A stretch of 64,000 bases of DNA from Lepturacanthus savala (GCA_030544235.1 CM060484.1:20022031-20086030), one strand, 5' to 3'. Shown: positions 1 to 11,598, counted from the stretch's first letter. The notes: generated by a model not told the origin, from the sequence alone. A program made the numbers and translations.

Positions 1-502
1 GTCTCAGGGTCATCTCAATTAATGCAGAGCAACAGTCAGGCAGCTGCTGCTGTTGAGTCACCCACATGAGAGCTGGCTGGAAGGCAGAGGAAGCTAACCT
101 GGAATTAGCACCATGTCCCCGCACCTATCACTCATCCTCCCTTCTTTCTTCCTTTTAGACAGACATGCACATATGCACACGCTCATCACAGTTCATTAGC
201 AGCGCTGTCACCACGGTGACCACCGCAGGAACTCACACACACTTGATTAGCAAAAGACATGGACACCGTACGGTCACGTTATCCTTCGATCCAAGCCTCT
301 AAATTTAGATCCCAGTAACAGTACTCAAAGAAATATGACCTCCGGTGAAAGTTTGATGGTGATAAAGTGACGTCCAAGCAGGGGTGTTTATACATTTCTA
401 GATTTTGTGGATTTATTCTTCCGTTTTCTTATTTTTGATGGCAGTAGCTTCTAAAAGGGCAATAAATCTAACAAACCTGTGTGTGTGTTTGTGTCTTTTC
501 AG
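1..502 (+). other. tbca: Last intron of TBCA (partial)
   Basis: No coding potential is seen on either strand. It ends in a TG-rich, pyrimidine-rich acceptor directly before the TBCA terminal exon. Confidence 0.75.
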
Positions 503-583
503 GAAACAGAAGAGGATTTGGGTGAATCAGAGGAGTACAAAGAGGCTAGAAACATATTGGACTCAGTGAAGCTTGAAGGATGA
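503..583 (+). CDS. tbca: TBCA, last coding exon (3' part of gene; 5' exons lie left of the window)
   Basis: Tubulin-specific chaperone A binds beta-tubulin released from the chaperonin and takes part in alpha/beta-tubulin dimer assembly in the cytosol. The exon follows a pyrimidine-rich acceptor ending in CAG at 500-502 and encodes 26 residues and a TGA. The end reads EEYKEAR, then NILDSVKLEG; the known vertebrate TBCA C-terminus is EEYKEARLVLDSVKLEA, so the match is nearly complete over the last 17 residues. The acidic stretch before it also fits the end of the three-helix bundle. Only this exon is present, so nothing can be said about the rest of the protein. Its place beside OTP, on the same strand, fits the vertebrate TBCA-OTP-WDR41-PDE8B order. 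Confidence 0.93.
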   Translation, partial: ETEEDLGESEEYKEARNILDSVKLEG

Positions 584-1083
584 TTTCTGCCGTTTCTGTT
601 CTCACTATGAGACTCACTTGCTTTAAATGTCCATTCCTTTCGTCAGGCCATGTTTGGAACCTCGGAGGCAAACTGAAATGTTTGTTCTCTGTTCTTGATG
701 TAATTATTTCTACTGTTTACAGTTAATGTGCCGCCACATTTCAGCAGCGCGTTGCCGCTGCTACTGTGTGTAAAATCCCACAAGAAATACGATAAACGTT
801 CACTTTAACTGAAAATAGAGCGGTAGAGTTTTTTTTAGACATCAAACGAAACCCAATGTGCATCTATAGGCATGATCACATACACACTCAAAAGTTTGTC
901 TTTTCTGAAATAATATTAATTTTCCCGGTGAGTGGCCTCTGCTGACAACTGCAAATCACTGTATATGAGCTCTATAAGTTTTATGAAGTTATGGTTTTCC
1001 TTAATGATTCATTTTGCATTCCTTTTATATGGATCTTGAGTTAGGACAATTTTAAATGCCTAAATTTAAACTAATGAAATAAA
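584..1083 (+). other. tbca: Probable TBCA 3' UTR with poly(A) signal
   Basis: AT-rich sequence without ORFs follows the TBCA stop. A canonical AATAAA at 1078-1083 is followed by GT-rich sequence (repeated TTG) near 1141-1155, as expected downstream of a cleavage site. The exact 3' end is inferred. Confidence 0.5.
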
Positions 1084-1589
1084 CTGGAATAGAGTACACA
1101 TTGTTCTATGCATTTCCTTTTTTGCTGTAATTAAAAAAAAATTGTTGTTGTTGTTCATAACTGAATTAGTTGTTTTTCACTATGACAATAATTTCCAAAC
1201 ATGCCACATTAAAGCCCAGCTGACATGAAAAATGTCTTCTTAATTCTTTAAGATCAGATTTTAGTTTTTTTTGTGATGGTGTCATATGCCTTTTGTCATC
1301 TTGCCCAGAGAAATTTCACATCATTTCAGTGGTATAATTACATCTACCTGTCAATCAAGGTGAGTGTGAGCAAACATTAACCTTCTAAATTCTCAATCTT
1401 TGCTGCCGCCCGTTCTGTTCTGCACATGCGTATGAAAATGTCCACTTTTCAATGGTCCAATCAAATTCCTTTCAACATTTTCCTGCTTTTATGTCCTGTT
1501 ACACCAGGAAGATGTCACAATATGGAAATTAGATATTCTAAAAAGTAGTGTTTGAGGTGGACTTTAATGTCAAATAGTAACACAGAAAG

Positions 1590-1705
1590 CAAAGTGAAGA
1601 AGTTAATTTGCATTAATGTCCAGCAGAGAGCTGCTCGCTTCAAAGCGCTGTCGTTGGTTTTCTTTTAAAATAATAGGAGGCAGAACCGAGATTCTAAAGA
1701 TGACA
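1590..1705. promoter_or_regulatory. Candidate conserved non-coding element
   Basis: A non-repetitive stretch with clustered homeodomain-type cores (TTAATTTGCATTAATG near 1601-1616). It lies between TBCA and the developmental regulator OTP. Conservation is inferred from composition only. Confidence 0.22.
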
Positions 1706-2334
1706 ACAGACAACAGTGAGGTAATTTTCCTTTTTAAAAAGGTCATATTGTTTCTGTCGCTTTTATTTTCTTTATGTTGGATGTTGAAAAATTGTAAAAG
1801 GTCCAAAACTTGAGGTGGAGCTGAAAAAATGCTGTCAAAAGTCAGAGCTTCAACCACTTTAAAAGGTTTCCTGTCAGTAAGAAAGAAGAAAAGTGACTTT
1901 GAATGACGCTGCCCAATCAGAACTGAGCGAGGTCTTTCTGAAACAGCCTGTATCAGACAGAAGCTGAACTGAGCTCATGCATAGAGTCATTATAAGATAA
2001 ATATATTTTAAAATGTGTAAATCATGCAAAGATATTCCAGTAGAGCCCTCTGGAATTGTGCCTGATGTGGAGGTTTTTAACAGGCATTTTCATTTCATTC
2101 TGACAGTAAATGCACATATAAAATGGAAATACATACAATAATGTGTATATTTTACTATTTAATTTACTCTAATTTATCCACTTAATATCTTCCATACAGG
2201 AGATTTTTATAGGCCTTTTTTTTATAGCTTTGACACTTGCGGAACTTTTCCCAGATCTGCAGCTGCAATTAACTATTATTACCTATTAGTATATTGATTT
2301 TCTTTTCGTGTCATCAAAGCGAAGCATTTTTTTA

Positions 2335-2485
2335 CAGCCACACAAAAAGAAGAAAAGCAGCAAACCTCTCATTTGAAAAGCTGGAACCAATAAATGTTTC
2401 GTTTTTTTCCCGAAAATGACTTAAATGATTAATCACCTATCTAAATTGTTGCTGATTAACTTTCTCCCGATTTCTTAATGAATCA
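2335..2485. repeat. Fragment of a dispersed teleost repeat (AAAGCAGCAAA...AGCTGGAACC family)
   Basis: The words AAAAGCAGCAAACCTCTCA and AAGCTGGAACCA, followed by runs of ATTAATC-like sequence, match a widespread fish palindromic repeat that I recognise. Diverged relatives occur in reverse orientation near 18210-18475 and 24740-25030. Confidence 0.5.
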
Positions 2486-2639
2486 TTCCAGCACCATAAC
2501 ACCTGCTGGATTTCAGCTGCTTCTAATGCAGCAGTGGGATGGATTTGCTGTCTTGATGCCTTCAATAAAGACAAAGACTTTTTACTTTGGCTAAACCCGT
2601 CAGTCAAACAAGTGTGTGTGTGTGTTCCATCTATTATCC

Positions 2640-2960
2640 AGATGGTCTAAAATAATGACACCTTGTATTAAGGCTGAGGGACTCCTTCCTAAATAGTCAT
2701 ACTAATAAATGAACTCAATTGCCAGACAAATTAAGGTTACATTTGACTTGATCCTTATTTTACAGATTTCGATAATTATCGGGATCACCCCAAAGTCTCA
2801 TTACCGCCCTAATGAGGCGCTGCTACTCCGTGACATCTACCCCGCTCCATCTCGTTAAGGAAATCGCTCTTCAATGCTGATTATTTTATTTGGAGGTATA
2901 ATTATATTTCTTTCGGATAAATCACGGCCTAATCGAGTCCATACAGAGGGCAGCGGCGCT
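2640..2960. promoter_or_regulatory. Candidate conserved non-coding element upstream of OTP
   Basis: About 320 bases of non-repetitive DNA with several homeodomain-type cores and balanced composition among AT-rich drift (for example CATTACCGCCCTAATGAGG near 2799-2817). Developmental homeobox genes are typically flanked by such elements. No alignment was possible, so function is inference. Confidence 0.3.
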
Positions 2961-3031
2961 AATTGAGGCATGAGATGCGGCGGCGGGGCGCTGCACCTGG
3001 GTTTATGTGACCGGAGAGAGGATCCATGCAG

Positions 3032-3113
3032 GCTGCTGCTGATGCTGCTGCTGATGCTGATGATGATGCTGCTACTGCTGATGCTGCTGATGCTGCTGCT
3101 GCTGCTGCTGATG
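3032..3113. repeat. Imperfect GCT/GAT trinucleotide repeat
   Basis: A run of GCT and GAT triplets of about 80 bases. It produces Leu/Met-rich and Ser-rich reading frames that are artefacts of the repeat. Confidence 0.9.
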
Positions 3114-4819
3114 TTGAAGCTGAACATGACGGAAGCAAGTGTTCACATCCTCTTCTCTTACAGCACTGATGTCAAATACCCCGTGCTTTCAGGAAAAAAG
3201 TATCAGCAAAATCTGCTTAAAGTGTAAAATGCAATTAAAATACTCATTAGGGAGCAGGGGTAGCTCCTTTCACAGTGGTAATATATTATGTAATTGGATT
3301 TTTATTACCCTTAATGCATTAACTTGTACAGGTGGAGCGTGCTTTACTGTTCTATGTACCGTGAGGTAGTTTAATCTATTGGAATCCATCATATTTTATA
3401 AACTGATCAGACAATCTGGGCTTTATCAATACTGAAATAAAAACAAATATGCACATATGATATATAAGCCTCCTGCAATAAAGACATGTGCAAATGCATC
3501 AAATATGCAAATTAGAGTCCAATATATGTCTATGAAATAGAATAGAAGAGTATTGTAATAAGGGAAATACCTAATATACAGGTATGCTACCTCAAAGGTT
3601 TACTTACCTGAACTTTCCATCTCTGTTCATTACTTATTAATTAATTCATTACTTTATTGGTCATTTATTTGGGTTCTGTTGCTGTTATATTGTAGGATGA
3701 ATATTCTGAACATGTTCTGTCCTCTTCCCTTTGACATCAGCTGCCTTATTAGCTGCAGGCCTTCTAAAATTCACCCAAAATGACCCATCTGGAGCTAGAG
3801 CTTTAATAATCAGAGATTATGTTTATTTGTATTTAGGATAGAGTGTTTTTTTCATGAGTGGAAAGTAACTAAAGAGGAAGCTATTTATTTATACTACAAC
3901 TACATGTATTTGTAGTTAATTAGCATGAATAAATATTTAGAGAAGAATGTGACCATATAAAAGGTGTGAATATAATTCATTGTTACAGACTATTAGGCTA
4001 TAAAATAGTTTAAATTGGCTACAGGTTTGAGTTAAAGCTGTAATAAGAGGCCCAATAGTTTTATATATTTAACAATGCCAGCACAATTTGTTTTTTCATA
4101 CAGTTGTGCATTTTACTGATGTGAACCATGTGTGACAACTTATAATAACGATTTGAAGCGTGTTTTATACATATCCTAAATTAAAATTAGTGTTTTAAAA
4201 ATTTTAGCCAGACTGGATCAACGCACTGACACAACATTGGATTAACGTTATGTTAATTTGACCCAGTGATGATGCACAGAAGTTCAAGGTTTAGCTGGAA
4301 ACTCACAAATCGTGTGGCATTCAAAAGATGCACAAGTTATTAACAATCAATCACAAAATGAAGTTTAAAATGAATAAAAGCTTTGTTTTTGCATTAGATT
4401 GTATATCGGTGATATTGATCCAAATTTGGTTAATTTTGACCCAGTATGTGTTTACTCAAGTCAAGGATCAGGAACTTGAGTTTGTTGATATTTCCCCTCT
4501 AAGACAAAGTAAACGTCAGCTGATATTAGAGCTGCAGCTTCAGGAAAATCCACATTTTACTTTCCCAGTTTTTAAAGGCTGACCATGTCAAACTTTCTTT
4601 GAGCAGACGCTGTGCTCGCTCCTCTCTTCTTCCAGCACAGTAACTTATTACTCCTAATCCCACAGACTGTCACCAAATCAGATGCATGAAACAAGAATCT
4701 CATTTGTTAAACTGGGGCTTGTGCAGATGGAAGATCGATTATTTTTTTCTCCTCAGAAATCTCCAATTGAGTGAATACAGAGCCGCAAAGGCGGGTCAGG
4801 GGGAGAGGAGAAAGGAGCA

Positions 4820-4885
4820 GAGTTTGCGGAGCCGCGTTCTGTAACCAGCAGGTCACAGGTTCGAGCCCCGCAGGCGACAACACAC
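4820..4885 (+). repeat. tRNA-like remnant, probably SINE-derived
   Basis: A B-box-like GGTTCGAGCCC at 4858-4868 is preceded by a short tRNA-like arm. The T-stem has mismatches and no matching acceptor strand or intact anticodon arm was found, so a functional tRNA is unlikely. It is followed by a short CA-rich stretch. Confidence 0.4.
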
Positions 4886-6599
4886 ACGGATCTCGAATTC
4901 AATCACATTTACAGTATGTTTTTGGTGCAGGTATATTAAAAGTCACTCCTCATCTCCACATCTGCGTGAAAATGTCTACTTTCCACTCAGATGCACCACA
5001 TTAACTCACAGGGGGCAAATTTGTTTGTTTGTCTATTTTTATTTATATCGTGGATAAGATTGATGTGAGCATGTTAGTGGAATCTGATGGGGAGAGACGT
5101 TAACTGCTCTGGTCCTTGCTTACTCTAATTACAGCCCTATCAGCTCAACAAAACACACACACATGCACACATATTGGCACATGTTAAGTGAAAAGATGCC
5201 TTTGAATTAGTTAAACTAATCTTAAACACACTGCATAAGAGGAGAAACCACTTCCAGGCCATTTATCAAACAGCTGATTGGTTCACATGGAGAAAAACAA
5301 TCACACACTGGAATGATTTAAGTTTCAAATTAATTGATATAAATAAGTTTTACCTCTTCCATATCTTCCAAATAACACAGCTAAATAAATTGTTTTACAG
5401 GTTTTGGAGAAAACACATTTATGAGGGAAATAAAGATATTGGTAATAATGAAATGAATAATGGAGTGAAACCGTTCAACTTCTGCACAACGTGTAAAAAA
5501 TGTCAAATAATCGTCATATTGGTTTTGGATTATATTAGCACGTGCGTGATTCCTGGCATCCAATAATCTCTGTCTCCTCTCTCTCTCTCCTCTCACTTTT
5601 GTTTGCGCAACTATAAAAACATCGGAGCTATTGAAAAGTCATAAAAAGCGCGCAATCCATCAACCAGCACTGTGATGATATTAAATTGCCCTTACATGGC
5701 TTTCATTCCGCCGGTAAACTGCATAAAATAAAGTTTTTAACATCATAATTTAGAACAACATAGGCTATAATTTCATAAATCGTCAATCGTCTTTTTTTAA
5801 ATGGGTAATTCTATGAAATAAACAAACCAGTGGATGTTTTCTGAGCTTTATCCTCGTTTAAAATAGAAAAATAGAATAAAATAGCTACAAAAGACTATTT
5901 TAAATTAATTCCAGTCTTTAACCCCCAAGTTCCAGCTTAAAAAAATCAGGTGAACACCAGACCAGGCAAAAAAAAAAAAATATCTCCCAAGTGCGCATCT
6001 TCTTTTTTTTCCTCCTTTGGAAGAAAAAGACGCAGCGCAGCGTCCGGCGCAGCGTCCAAGTGCGTCCGCAGCACGCGACTCCCGCACACGAGTCCACTTC
6101 CATCCATCCCTCCGTCATCCCTCCATCATCCCTCCATCCCTCCCGGTCTGTCCGTCGTGCCACCAGATTGCAAATAAAAGATGCGCAGGGGCGATTGAAG
6201 GCTGGATGGATGAAGAAAAGACGCAGAACGAGTCTCGGGTTCACGCTCGGACGCCTCCTTTGTGCCACTTTTTCCCCTCCGCACATAATAAATAAACCCG
6301 CGTGCTCAAAAACCCTCCAGACATCTGTCTAAACTAAAGCTGCTCTGATTTTTTTTTTGCCCTTAAATGGTTGGTTGGGTAGCAAATTGCTGCTGAGCTA
6401 ATTGAGTTTCCTTTTTTTCTTAAAAAAATCTGTTTAAAAATAAATCTTAATTTGGAGACATTATGAAACAAAATAAAGAATCTGCCCTCTTCTCCATCCT
6501 CCTACACGACGTTCGTCCACGTTAGACTATTTATCTGTTCAGGTGTCAGCTTATTTGCAGCCTATGTCCCTTTTTATCTTTCATGTTCAACTCTCCCTC

Positions 6600-6910
6600 C
6601 ACTTGCCGCCGAATTATGCTCTTAATGTGTCCCCTCCCTTCTTGACAGTTGGGCCTAAATACTAGTAAATTGCCACTAATTTATACTGATTTTGCTCTGA
6701 TATCTGCAATAAAAAGCGTATAGATTTGGCACTAATTACATAAAAGCTTAATGGCCTTGAAAATGAGGCTGGTGGTTGGAATCACATAAAGTTTGTTGTT
6801 TGGCTGAGTGACTGGAGAAATCAGGGATATTAGAGGAGCTTCACTTCGTCTCCAAGAGGCGTTAAAGAGGCTCAGAATATCATCAGGGAGGATAGAAATG
6901 TCACAGAATA
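6600..6910. promoter_or_regulatory. Candidate conserved non-coding element about 1 kb upstream of OTP
   Basis: A non-repetitive stretch between low-complexity blocks. It contains several homeodomain-type cores (ACTAATTTATACTG near 6675, CACTAATTAC near 6730) and reads unlike the drifting AT-rich DNA around it. Inferred from composition and position only. Confidence 0.28.
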
Positions 6911-7519
6911 AAAGACAACATGGAAATAATAATAATAACAATATGTATTATTGTATACTCAAGTTCAAATTCAAGGTTTGACCATGAAGTGTGGGATCCT
7001 CCCCCAGGATGAATTCTGATGATTTTTTGTAAATGTAACTGCATCAATTTATGGTGAAATGTCTTAATTGTGTGAAGGGAAAAACAAATTCATTAAAAAT
7101 ATATATATAAAATGATGGAATGCAGCAAGGCTCATTCTGCACTGATCCTTCAGATTTTTAATTTCTCATATTATCTCTGCTGGGTCAAGACACAAAGGCG
7201 TGATTTACCCTTTTTGGTTTTTTTTTTTTCAAAATAAAAGTCGTGTGTTTTTGCTGCTGTTTGGGGGTGGTGGTGTCTGTTCCTCCTTCATATATGAACA
7301 ACTCCCAGTTCTTGTTCACGCAGCTGACTACACAAACAAGAGCAGAGCAGCATGCACAATTAAACAAATATTGTGGTGATCCAACATTTCTTGAACGGGT
7401 CGAAGCTTCCACACAGATATTAAATCAGGTGATTTTATTGGATGTAATTTGGGGGGAGAAATCAAAGCCAATTACAGGAATGAGGAGGAATGAACTTGTG
7501 GATGTGAGGGAAGGATGGA

Positions 7520-7567
7520 GGGGGAGGGGGAGGGGAGGGACGGGGGTGGGGGGGGGGGTGCTGGGGG
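7520..7567 (+). promoter_or_regulatory. G-rich tract with quadruplex-forming potential upstream of OTP
   Basis: Seven G-runs of three or more lie within 48 bases, including an 11-G run at 7548-7558, about 250 bases before the OTP start codon. The pattern meets the usual four-run quadruplex rule several times over. A role in OTP regulation is only inferred. Confidence 0.5.
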
Positions 7568-7604
7568 TCTCAGCAGCTAGAAGCTGACATACCTCAGGCT
7601 TCAA

Positions 7605-7819
7605 CTCTGATTGGTCCTCGTTTGGAGAAGCTCATGGGTTCATTCCGTTGTTAAGCGCCTCCCCATTTCTCTAAACTACATTATAATGCAACGAACCTCC
7701 CTTTTAACCACAAACCGAATTTGCTTTCATTTAGGCTTTATATATATTTCTTAAATAGGTTAAAGTCATAGAGATTTTTTTTTTTCTGGAATAGCATTTT
7801 CGCCCTGGAGCGGTGCGCA
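7605..7819 (+). promoter_or_regulatory. otp: Putative OTP core promoter and 5' UTR
   Basis: An inverted CCAAT box (GATTGG near 7609) is followed by a TATA-like TATATATAT at 7739-7747, about 75 bases before the start codon. If that TATA is used, the 5' UTR would be only about 45-50 nt. The start site itself cannot be seen. Confidence 0.3.
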
Positions 7820-7856
7820 ATGCTATCTCATGCCGACCTCCTGGATGCTCGCCTCG
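7820..7856 (+). CDS. otp: OTP coding exon 1
   Basis: Encodes the first 12 residues ([12 protein letters not shown]) and one base of a Gly codon. It is followed by the donor GTGAGT. This exon is too short for simple ORF searches; the start was chosen because it matches the vertebrate OTP N-terminus. Confidence 0.93.
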
Positions 7857-9864
7857 GTGAGTTATCATCACCAAACTCCGGTCTTCAACTCTACTGTAAG
7901 CTGGAGGCAACTTCTAATCTTAAATCAAGCTCAGAAAATTGTCAATTTGCTTCTTATATTATCTTAATGCGACTGTGAGTGAAACTAAACTCGCCTAATT
8001 CATTGGAAAAGTAATTATTATTATTATATTACTGCGTAATTTGATTTAACAATTTTCTAAGATATCGGTGTGATCGAATCAAATTAAGAGTATTTAAGGA
8101 GCAGATTGTAAAGTGCATGTGTGTGTGTGTTTCTCTCATAGAGCTGCACTATTTATTTTTGGATGTTTTTGCATGTGTGTGCTAAGTTTAAAGTGTTATT
8201 ATTTATTGCATGTTGCAGCATTAAAGTGCATTTTGTAATATTTGCTGGTTGCAGTAAAAGTGATATTTCCGCAGCTGTTTGTCTAACATGTTGTTTTCCC
8301 TCCCGCAGCTGCAGGTGCACAAACTGTTTGCGGTTCCTCTCACCAGGTTTTTTCCTTGCGGTTTTCTGCAGGGATGAAGGACGCGGCGGCGGAGCTGCTG
8401 GGTCACCGGGAGGCTCTGAAATGCAGGCTCGGCGGCGGAGGAGGAGGACCCGACCCGGGACACTCCGGGGACCTCGGTCCGGGTCCGGACGGCGTGGAAG
8501 GAGCCACGATGCTTCCGGGCGACGACATCAGCGGCGGCGGCGCGTCCAACCCGGTGCAGGTGAATAACGGCAAAGATCAGCAGGAGAAACAGCAGCAGCA
8601 GCAGCAGCAACAGAACAACAGCAGCAACTCCAGCCAGTCCGCGGGTCAACAGTCCAAACAGAAGCGGCACCGGACCCGGTTCACCCCGGCGCAGCTCAAC
8701 GAGCTGGAGCGCAGCTTCGCCAAAACGCACTACCCGGACATCTTCATGCGGGAGGAGCTGGCGCTGCGCATCGGCCTCACGGAGTCCAGAGTGCAGGTAG
8801 GCGGCCGAGAGACGCTTTTTTCCATCCAACAGCATCAGCACCGACGCATCCGCGTTACAGCGCTGAAATATTAAAGCTGCGTCACATGAGAAACTCGATG
8901 ATAACTCGATATGTTTATTATACTCTTCAGTTCCCACTAAATCAGCTCCAGTTGCAACAGTAAAAGGAGTAAACCTGCTGACAAACAGCATCGTAAACAT
9001 GAAACTATAGTTTTTTTTTTTTTTAAAAATGCAAAATTTAAAATGAAACATTTAAAACATTTAAAATAAACAATTCAACTAATTGTGAATATATAAAAAT
9101 ATGAAAATAAAATCCCAATTACATGCTGTAAATATATATATTTTTTAATGGCACTATTTGAAGGCGCGATTTATAAATACGCACTGACACTAATTTGTTT
9201 CAGTAAATAAAGTCATCTTTTAATAAAACGGCTATTTGTCGTTTCTTAAATGCAGGTTTAAAGTTCTGATTTCAGTCGCCGGAGATGAAATATTTTTGGA
9301 GAAACCAAATTTATTTTAGCATTTTTTTCTAGTATTTTATAATCAATATTAAATAAGTTAAATTATTTTCGCACAAAACGCGTATTCATTTAGCTATGAA
9401 ATCGTTCACTTCAACGTAAAAACACAGCTAGGCCATTCAAATAACAAAATCAACATGAAGAATGTATTGAAAATATATTATTAAAGATAAGATGGCGACA
9501 ATGACTGTGTGTGTGTGTGTGTTTGTGTGTGTGTGTCTGGTCATCACCGGGATTCGAACCGGCAACTCTGTGGATTAACTCAGCTGCAGATGTTATAACA
9601 ACCAGTTATTATGCTGTTTCATCACTTCTGCGACTCAAACCAAACACATTTATGATATAAAAAAACAAAGTAATTTTTTTATTATTATTCAACCAAAAAT
9701 CTAGATACAGAAATTTCGTTATTTTATGTTTGATTTTAAACTAGCACATTTTAATATGTTATTAATTATTAATCTCCTTGTAACGAATCTACAAGGAACC
9801 AAATGGTATTTGATCATTTCCAAGCTACATCTTCACTAAACTATATTCTACTCCTCATGTATCT

Positions 9865-9912
<48 letters not shown>

Positions 9913-11598
9913 CCGCACAAATACCAAACGCGTAAAAATATCCACCACATTAGGAATAAAGCGTCGCCGCCTTATTAACTGGCAAATGCGCCCGGATCGG
10001 CCACATGTGAAATAATCCCCCGATAATCATTTTTATTACTGTTATGGATCAATTCAGTCTCCGTATTTACATAAAATAAAAATTAGTGAAATGAAGCTGA
10101 AGGGAAGGAGCCGGCTTGTGGATGAAATCTGTCAGCGCTTCTGCACGTCTTCATGGCGCCGGACGCGCTGAGGGCGCAGATCTGGCTTTTTGGAAAACGG
10201 GATGAGAAATTACATTTTCTTTCTTCTGAAGTGTTAATGCATTTCAGGCCGGATTTCACGGCTGGATACACGGAGCAGGATCAGGAGGAGGAGGAGGAGG
10301 GCGATTGTCTCGTTCTTATTACCGAGCTCCACTTTCTCAACCAAATCTTCACATTAATCATCAGAACCTGCGGAGGCTCGAGTGTCACAGCTGTAACATA
10401 CATGATCTTTATTATGGGACTGTGCGTTTTCCCTGGTTCCCTGCACAGCAAAATAATCATTTTGTTAAAAAAATATAAATGAAATCCACCGATAATTTTA
10501 AATATATATTAAACATATCGATAGGATTGTGAAGAAAATTATTCTACAGTTATAATAAATTATTTAAAAAATGGCAGCATTTGTCTTACAATATAAAGAT
10601 AATAATATTATCAACTATAATAATAATAATAATAGCCCATTAACGATAATATTGGTGATTATAATAATAATAATGGCTAATGCAGCATGAACAAAATACT
10701 TAAAAGCAAATAGTCATGGCGTTTAAATAAAAGCATAAATAAATGAATTTTAAAAAATGTCAGAAAAATATCAAATTAAATGTTATAATAATTAACATGG
10801 TCTAATGTGTGTATTTATTAATTAATTAAGGACGTTTACACATGTGAATATTGTCAATATGCGGCTGATGAGATCCTGGAAGAAAAAAAATCATAAATCA
10901 GTGTTTTTCTATGACTGATTTATTGATCATATCATGGTGATGATGTTGTAACCTTTTTATAGCCGTGGTGTAACAGGATGTGTCAGCGCAGCATCACATA
11001 TTACACCTGCTCCTGCTTTATTTCTACACACACAAACACATAGATACATATATAATATTTTTGTGTTTTGTGTGTCTGTTGTGTGCAGGTCTGGTTTCAG
11101 AACCGACGCGCCAAGTGGAAGAAGCGCAAGAAGACCACCAACGTGTTCCGCAGTCCGGGGACGCTCCTGCCGACGCACCACCTGCCCCAGTTCCCCTCCG
11201 CCGCGGCGGCAGCGGCGGCCATGAACGACAGCCTGTGCTCGTTCCACGCCAACGACACCCGCTGGGCCACGGCGGGGATGCCCGGGGTGTCGCAGCTGCA
11301 GCTGCCGCCGGCGCTGAACCGGCAGCAGGCGATGGCGCAGCAACTGTCTCAGTGCAGCCTCACCGGGCCGCCGCACAACTCCATGGGCCTATCCAACATG
11401 TCGTCGAACGGCTCCGGGCTCCAGTCGCACCTGTACCAGCCCACTTTCCCCGGGATGGCCTCCCTGTCCGGTCCGACCAACGTGTCCAGCTCTCCGCAGC
11501 TGTGTAGTTCCCCGGAAAGCGACGTGTGGAGAGGGACAAGCATCGCGTCGCTGCGCCGCAAAGCGCTGGAGCACACAGTGTCCATGAGCTTCACCTAG
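7820..11598 (+). CDS. otp: OTP (orthopedia), paired-like homeodomain transcription factor, complete, 3 exons, 323 aa
   Basis: Nuclear transcription factor required for hypothalamic neuroendocrine (oxytocin/vasopressin, somatostatin, CRH) and some dopaminergic neurons. Coding exons: 7820-7856, 8372-8796, 11089-11598; all junctions are GT-AG and the frame is continuous. The start [13 protein letters not shown] matches vertebrate OTP. The homeodomain spans residues 109-168, with helix 3 [15 protein letters not shown], giving Gln at position 50; the second intron splits it between codons 46 and 47, as in other paired-like genes. The C-terminus carries an OAR motif ([12 protein letters not shown], residues 305-316) and ends in SMSFT. 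Human OTP is 325 aa as I recall it. Odd: an eight-Gln run followed by Asn/Ser at residues 86-99, where human OTP has no such run. Teleosts usually keep two OTP copies; I cannot say which this is. Confidence 0.97.
7857..8371 (+). other. otp: OTP intron 1
   Basis: A 515-base phase-1 intron, AT-rich, with a short TG run near 8118-8131. No gene is seen. Confidence 0.85.
8372..8796 (+). CDS. otp: OTP coding exon 2 (Gly-rich N-terminus, Q/N tract, homeodomain helices 1-2 and start of helix 3)
   Basis: Begins after TTTTCTGCAG and ends at GTGCAG before the donor GTAGGC. It encodes the conserved [11 protein letters not shown] and GVEGAT segments, the polyglutamine run and homeodomain residues 1-46. 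It is GC-rich compared with its flanks. The long opposite-strand frame across it is a shadow. Confidence 0.96.
9505..9647 (-). repeat. tRNA-like SINE copy 1 with (CA)n tail
   Basis: On the minus strand it has a perfect B box (GGTTCGAATCC) inside a T-arm-like hairpin, followed by a (CA)n stretch. A second copy at 43205-43410 matches over about 110 bases with one small gap and few substitutions. No paired acceptor stem or clear anticodon arm is visible, so it is a repeat and not a tRNA gene. Confidence 0.7.
9868..9909. repeat. (TC)n microsatellite
   Basis: About 21 uninterrupted TC units in OTP intron 2. Confidence 0.95.
11089..11598 (+). CDS. otp: OTP coding exon 3 (rest of homeodomain helix 3, Ala tract, OAR domain)
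   Basis: Starts after GTGTGCAG with [12 protein letters not shown]. It includes a seven-Ala run, the conserved [13 protein letters not shown] and [11 protein letters not shown] segments, and the C-terminal OAR motif before TAG. Confidence 0.97.
   Translation, partial: VWFQNRRAKWKKRKKTTNVFRSPGTLLPTHHLPQFPSAAAAAAAMNDSLCSFHANDTRWATAGMPGVSQLQLPPALNRQQAMAQQLSQCSLTGPPHNSMGLSNMSSNGSGLQSHLYQPTFPGMASLSGPTNVSSSPQLCSSPESDVWRGTSIASLRRKALEHTVSMSFT

Larger units (their letters stand above)
1084..7519. other. TBCA-OTP intergenic region, no gene recognised
   Basis: Short reading frames here have no recognisable protein similarity, and several are low-complexity translations. The region holds a GCT/GAT trinucleotide run near 3032-3113, a fragment of a dispersed teleost repeat near 2335-2485, a tRNA-like remnant near 4820-4885, CCATC-rich low-complexity DNA near 6100-6150, and several AT-rich stretches dense in TAAT-type sites that could be regulatory. 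Confidence 0.6.
8797..11088 (+). other. otp: OTP intron 2
   Basis: A 2.3-kb phase-0 intron interrupting the homeodomain. It contains a tRNA-like repeat with a (TG)n flank (9505-9647), a (TC)n run (9868-9909), and a GC-richer block around 9920-10380 that stands out from the AT-rich surroundings and may be regulatory. No additional exon is supported. Confidence 0.8.

Noticed and set aside
2855..3227. Ser-rich and Leu/Met-rich small proteins
   Set aside because: Translations of the GCT/GAT trinucleotide run.
5905..6332. Several overlapping frames of 60-122 aa on both strands
   Set aside because: They overlap one another in five frames over CCATC-rich low-complexity DNA; none resembles a known protein.
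8221..9051. 276-aa minus-strand reading frame, the longest in the window
   Set aside because: It lies antisense to OTP exon 2, its length follows from the GC-rich, biased codons of that exon, and it shows no recognisable domain.
9538..9640. Functional tRNA gene
   Set aside because: The B box is good, but acceptor and anticodon stems do not pair and a second near-identical copy with a CA tail shows that it is a dispersed repeat.
10153..10482. 109-aa frame in OTP intron 2
   Set aside because: It is flanked by no plausible splice sites in phase with OTP and has no similarity; the GC-richer block is more likely regulatory or neutral.
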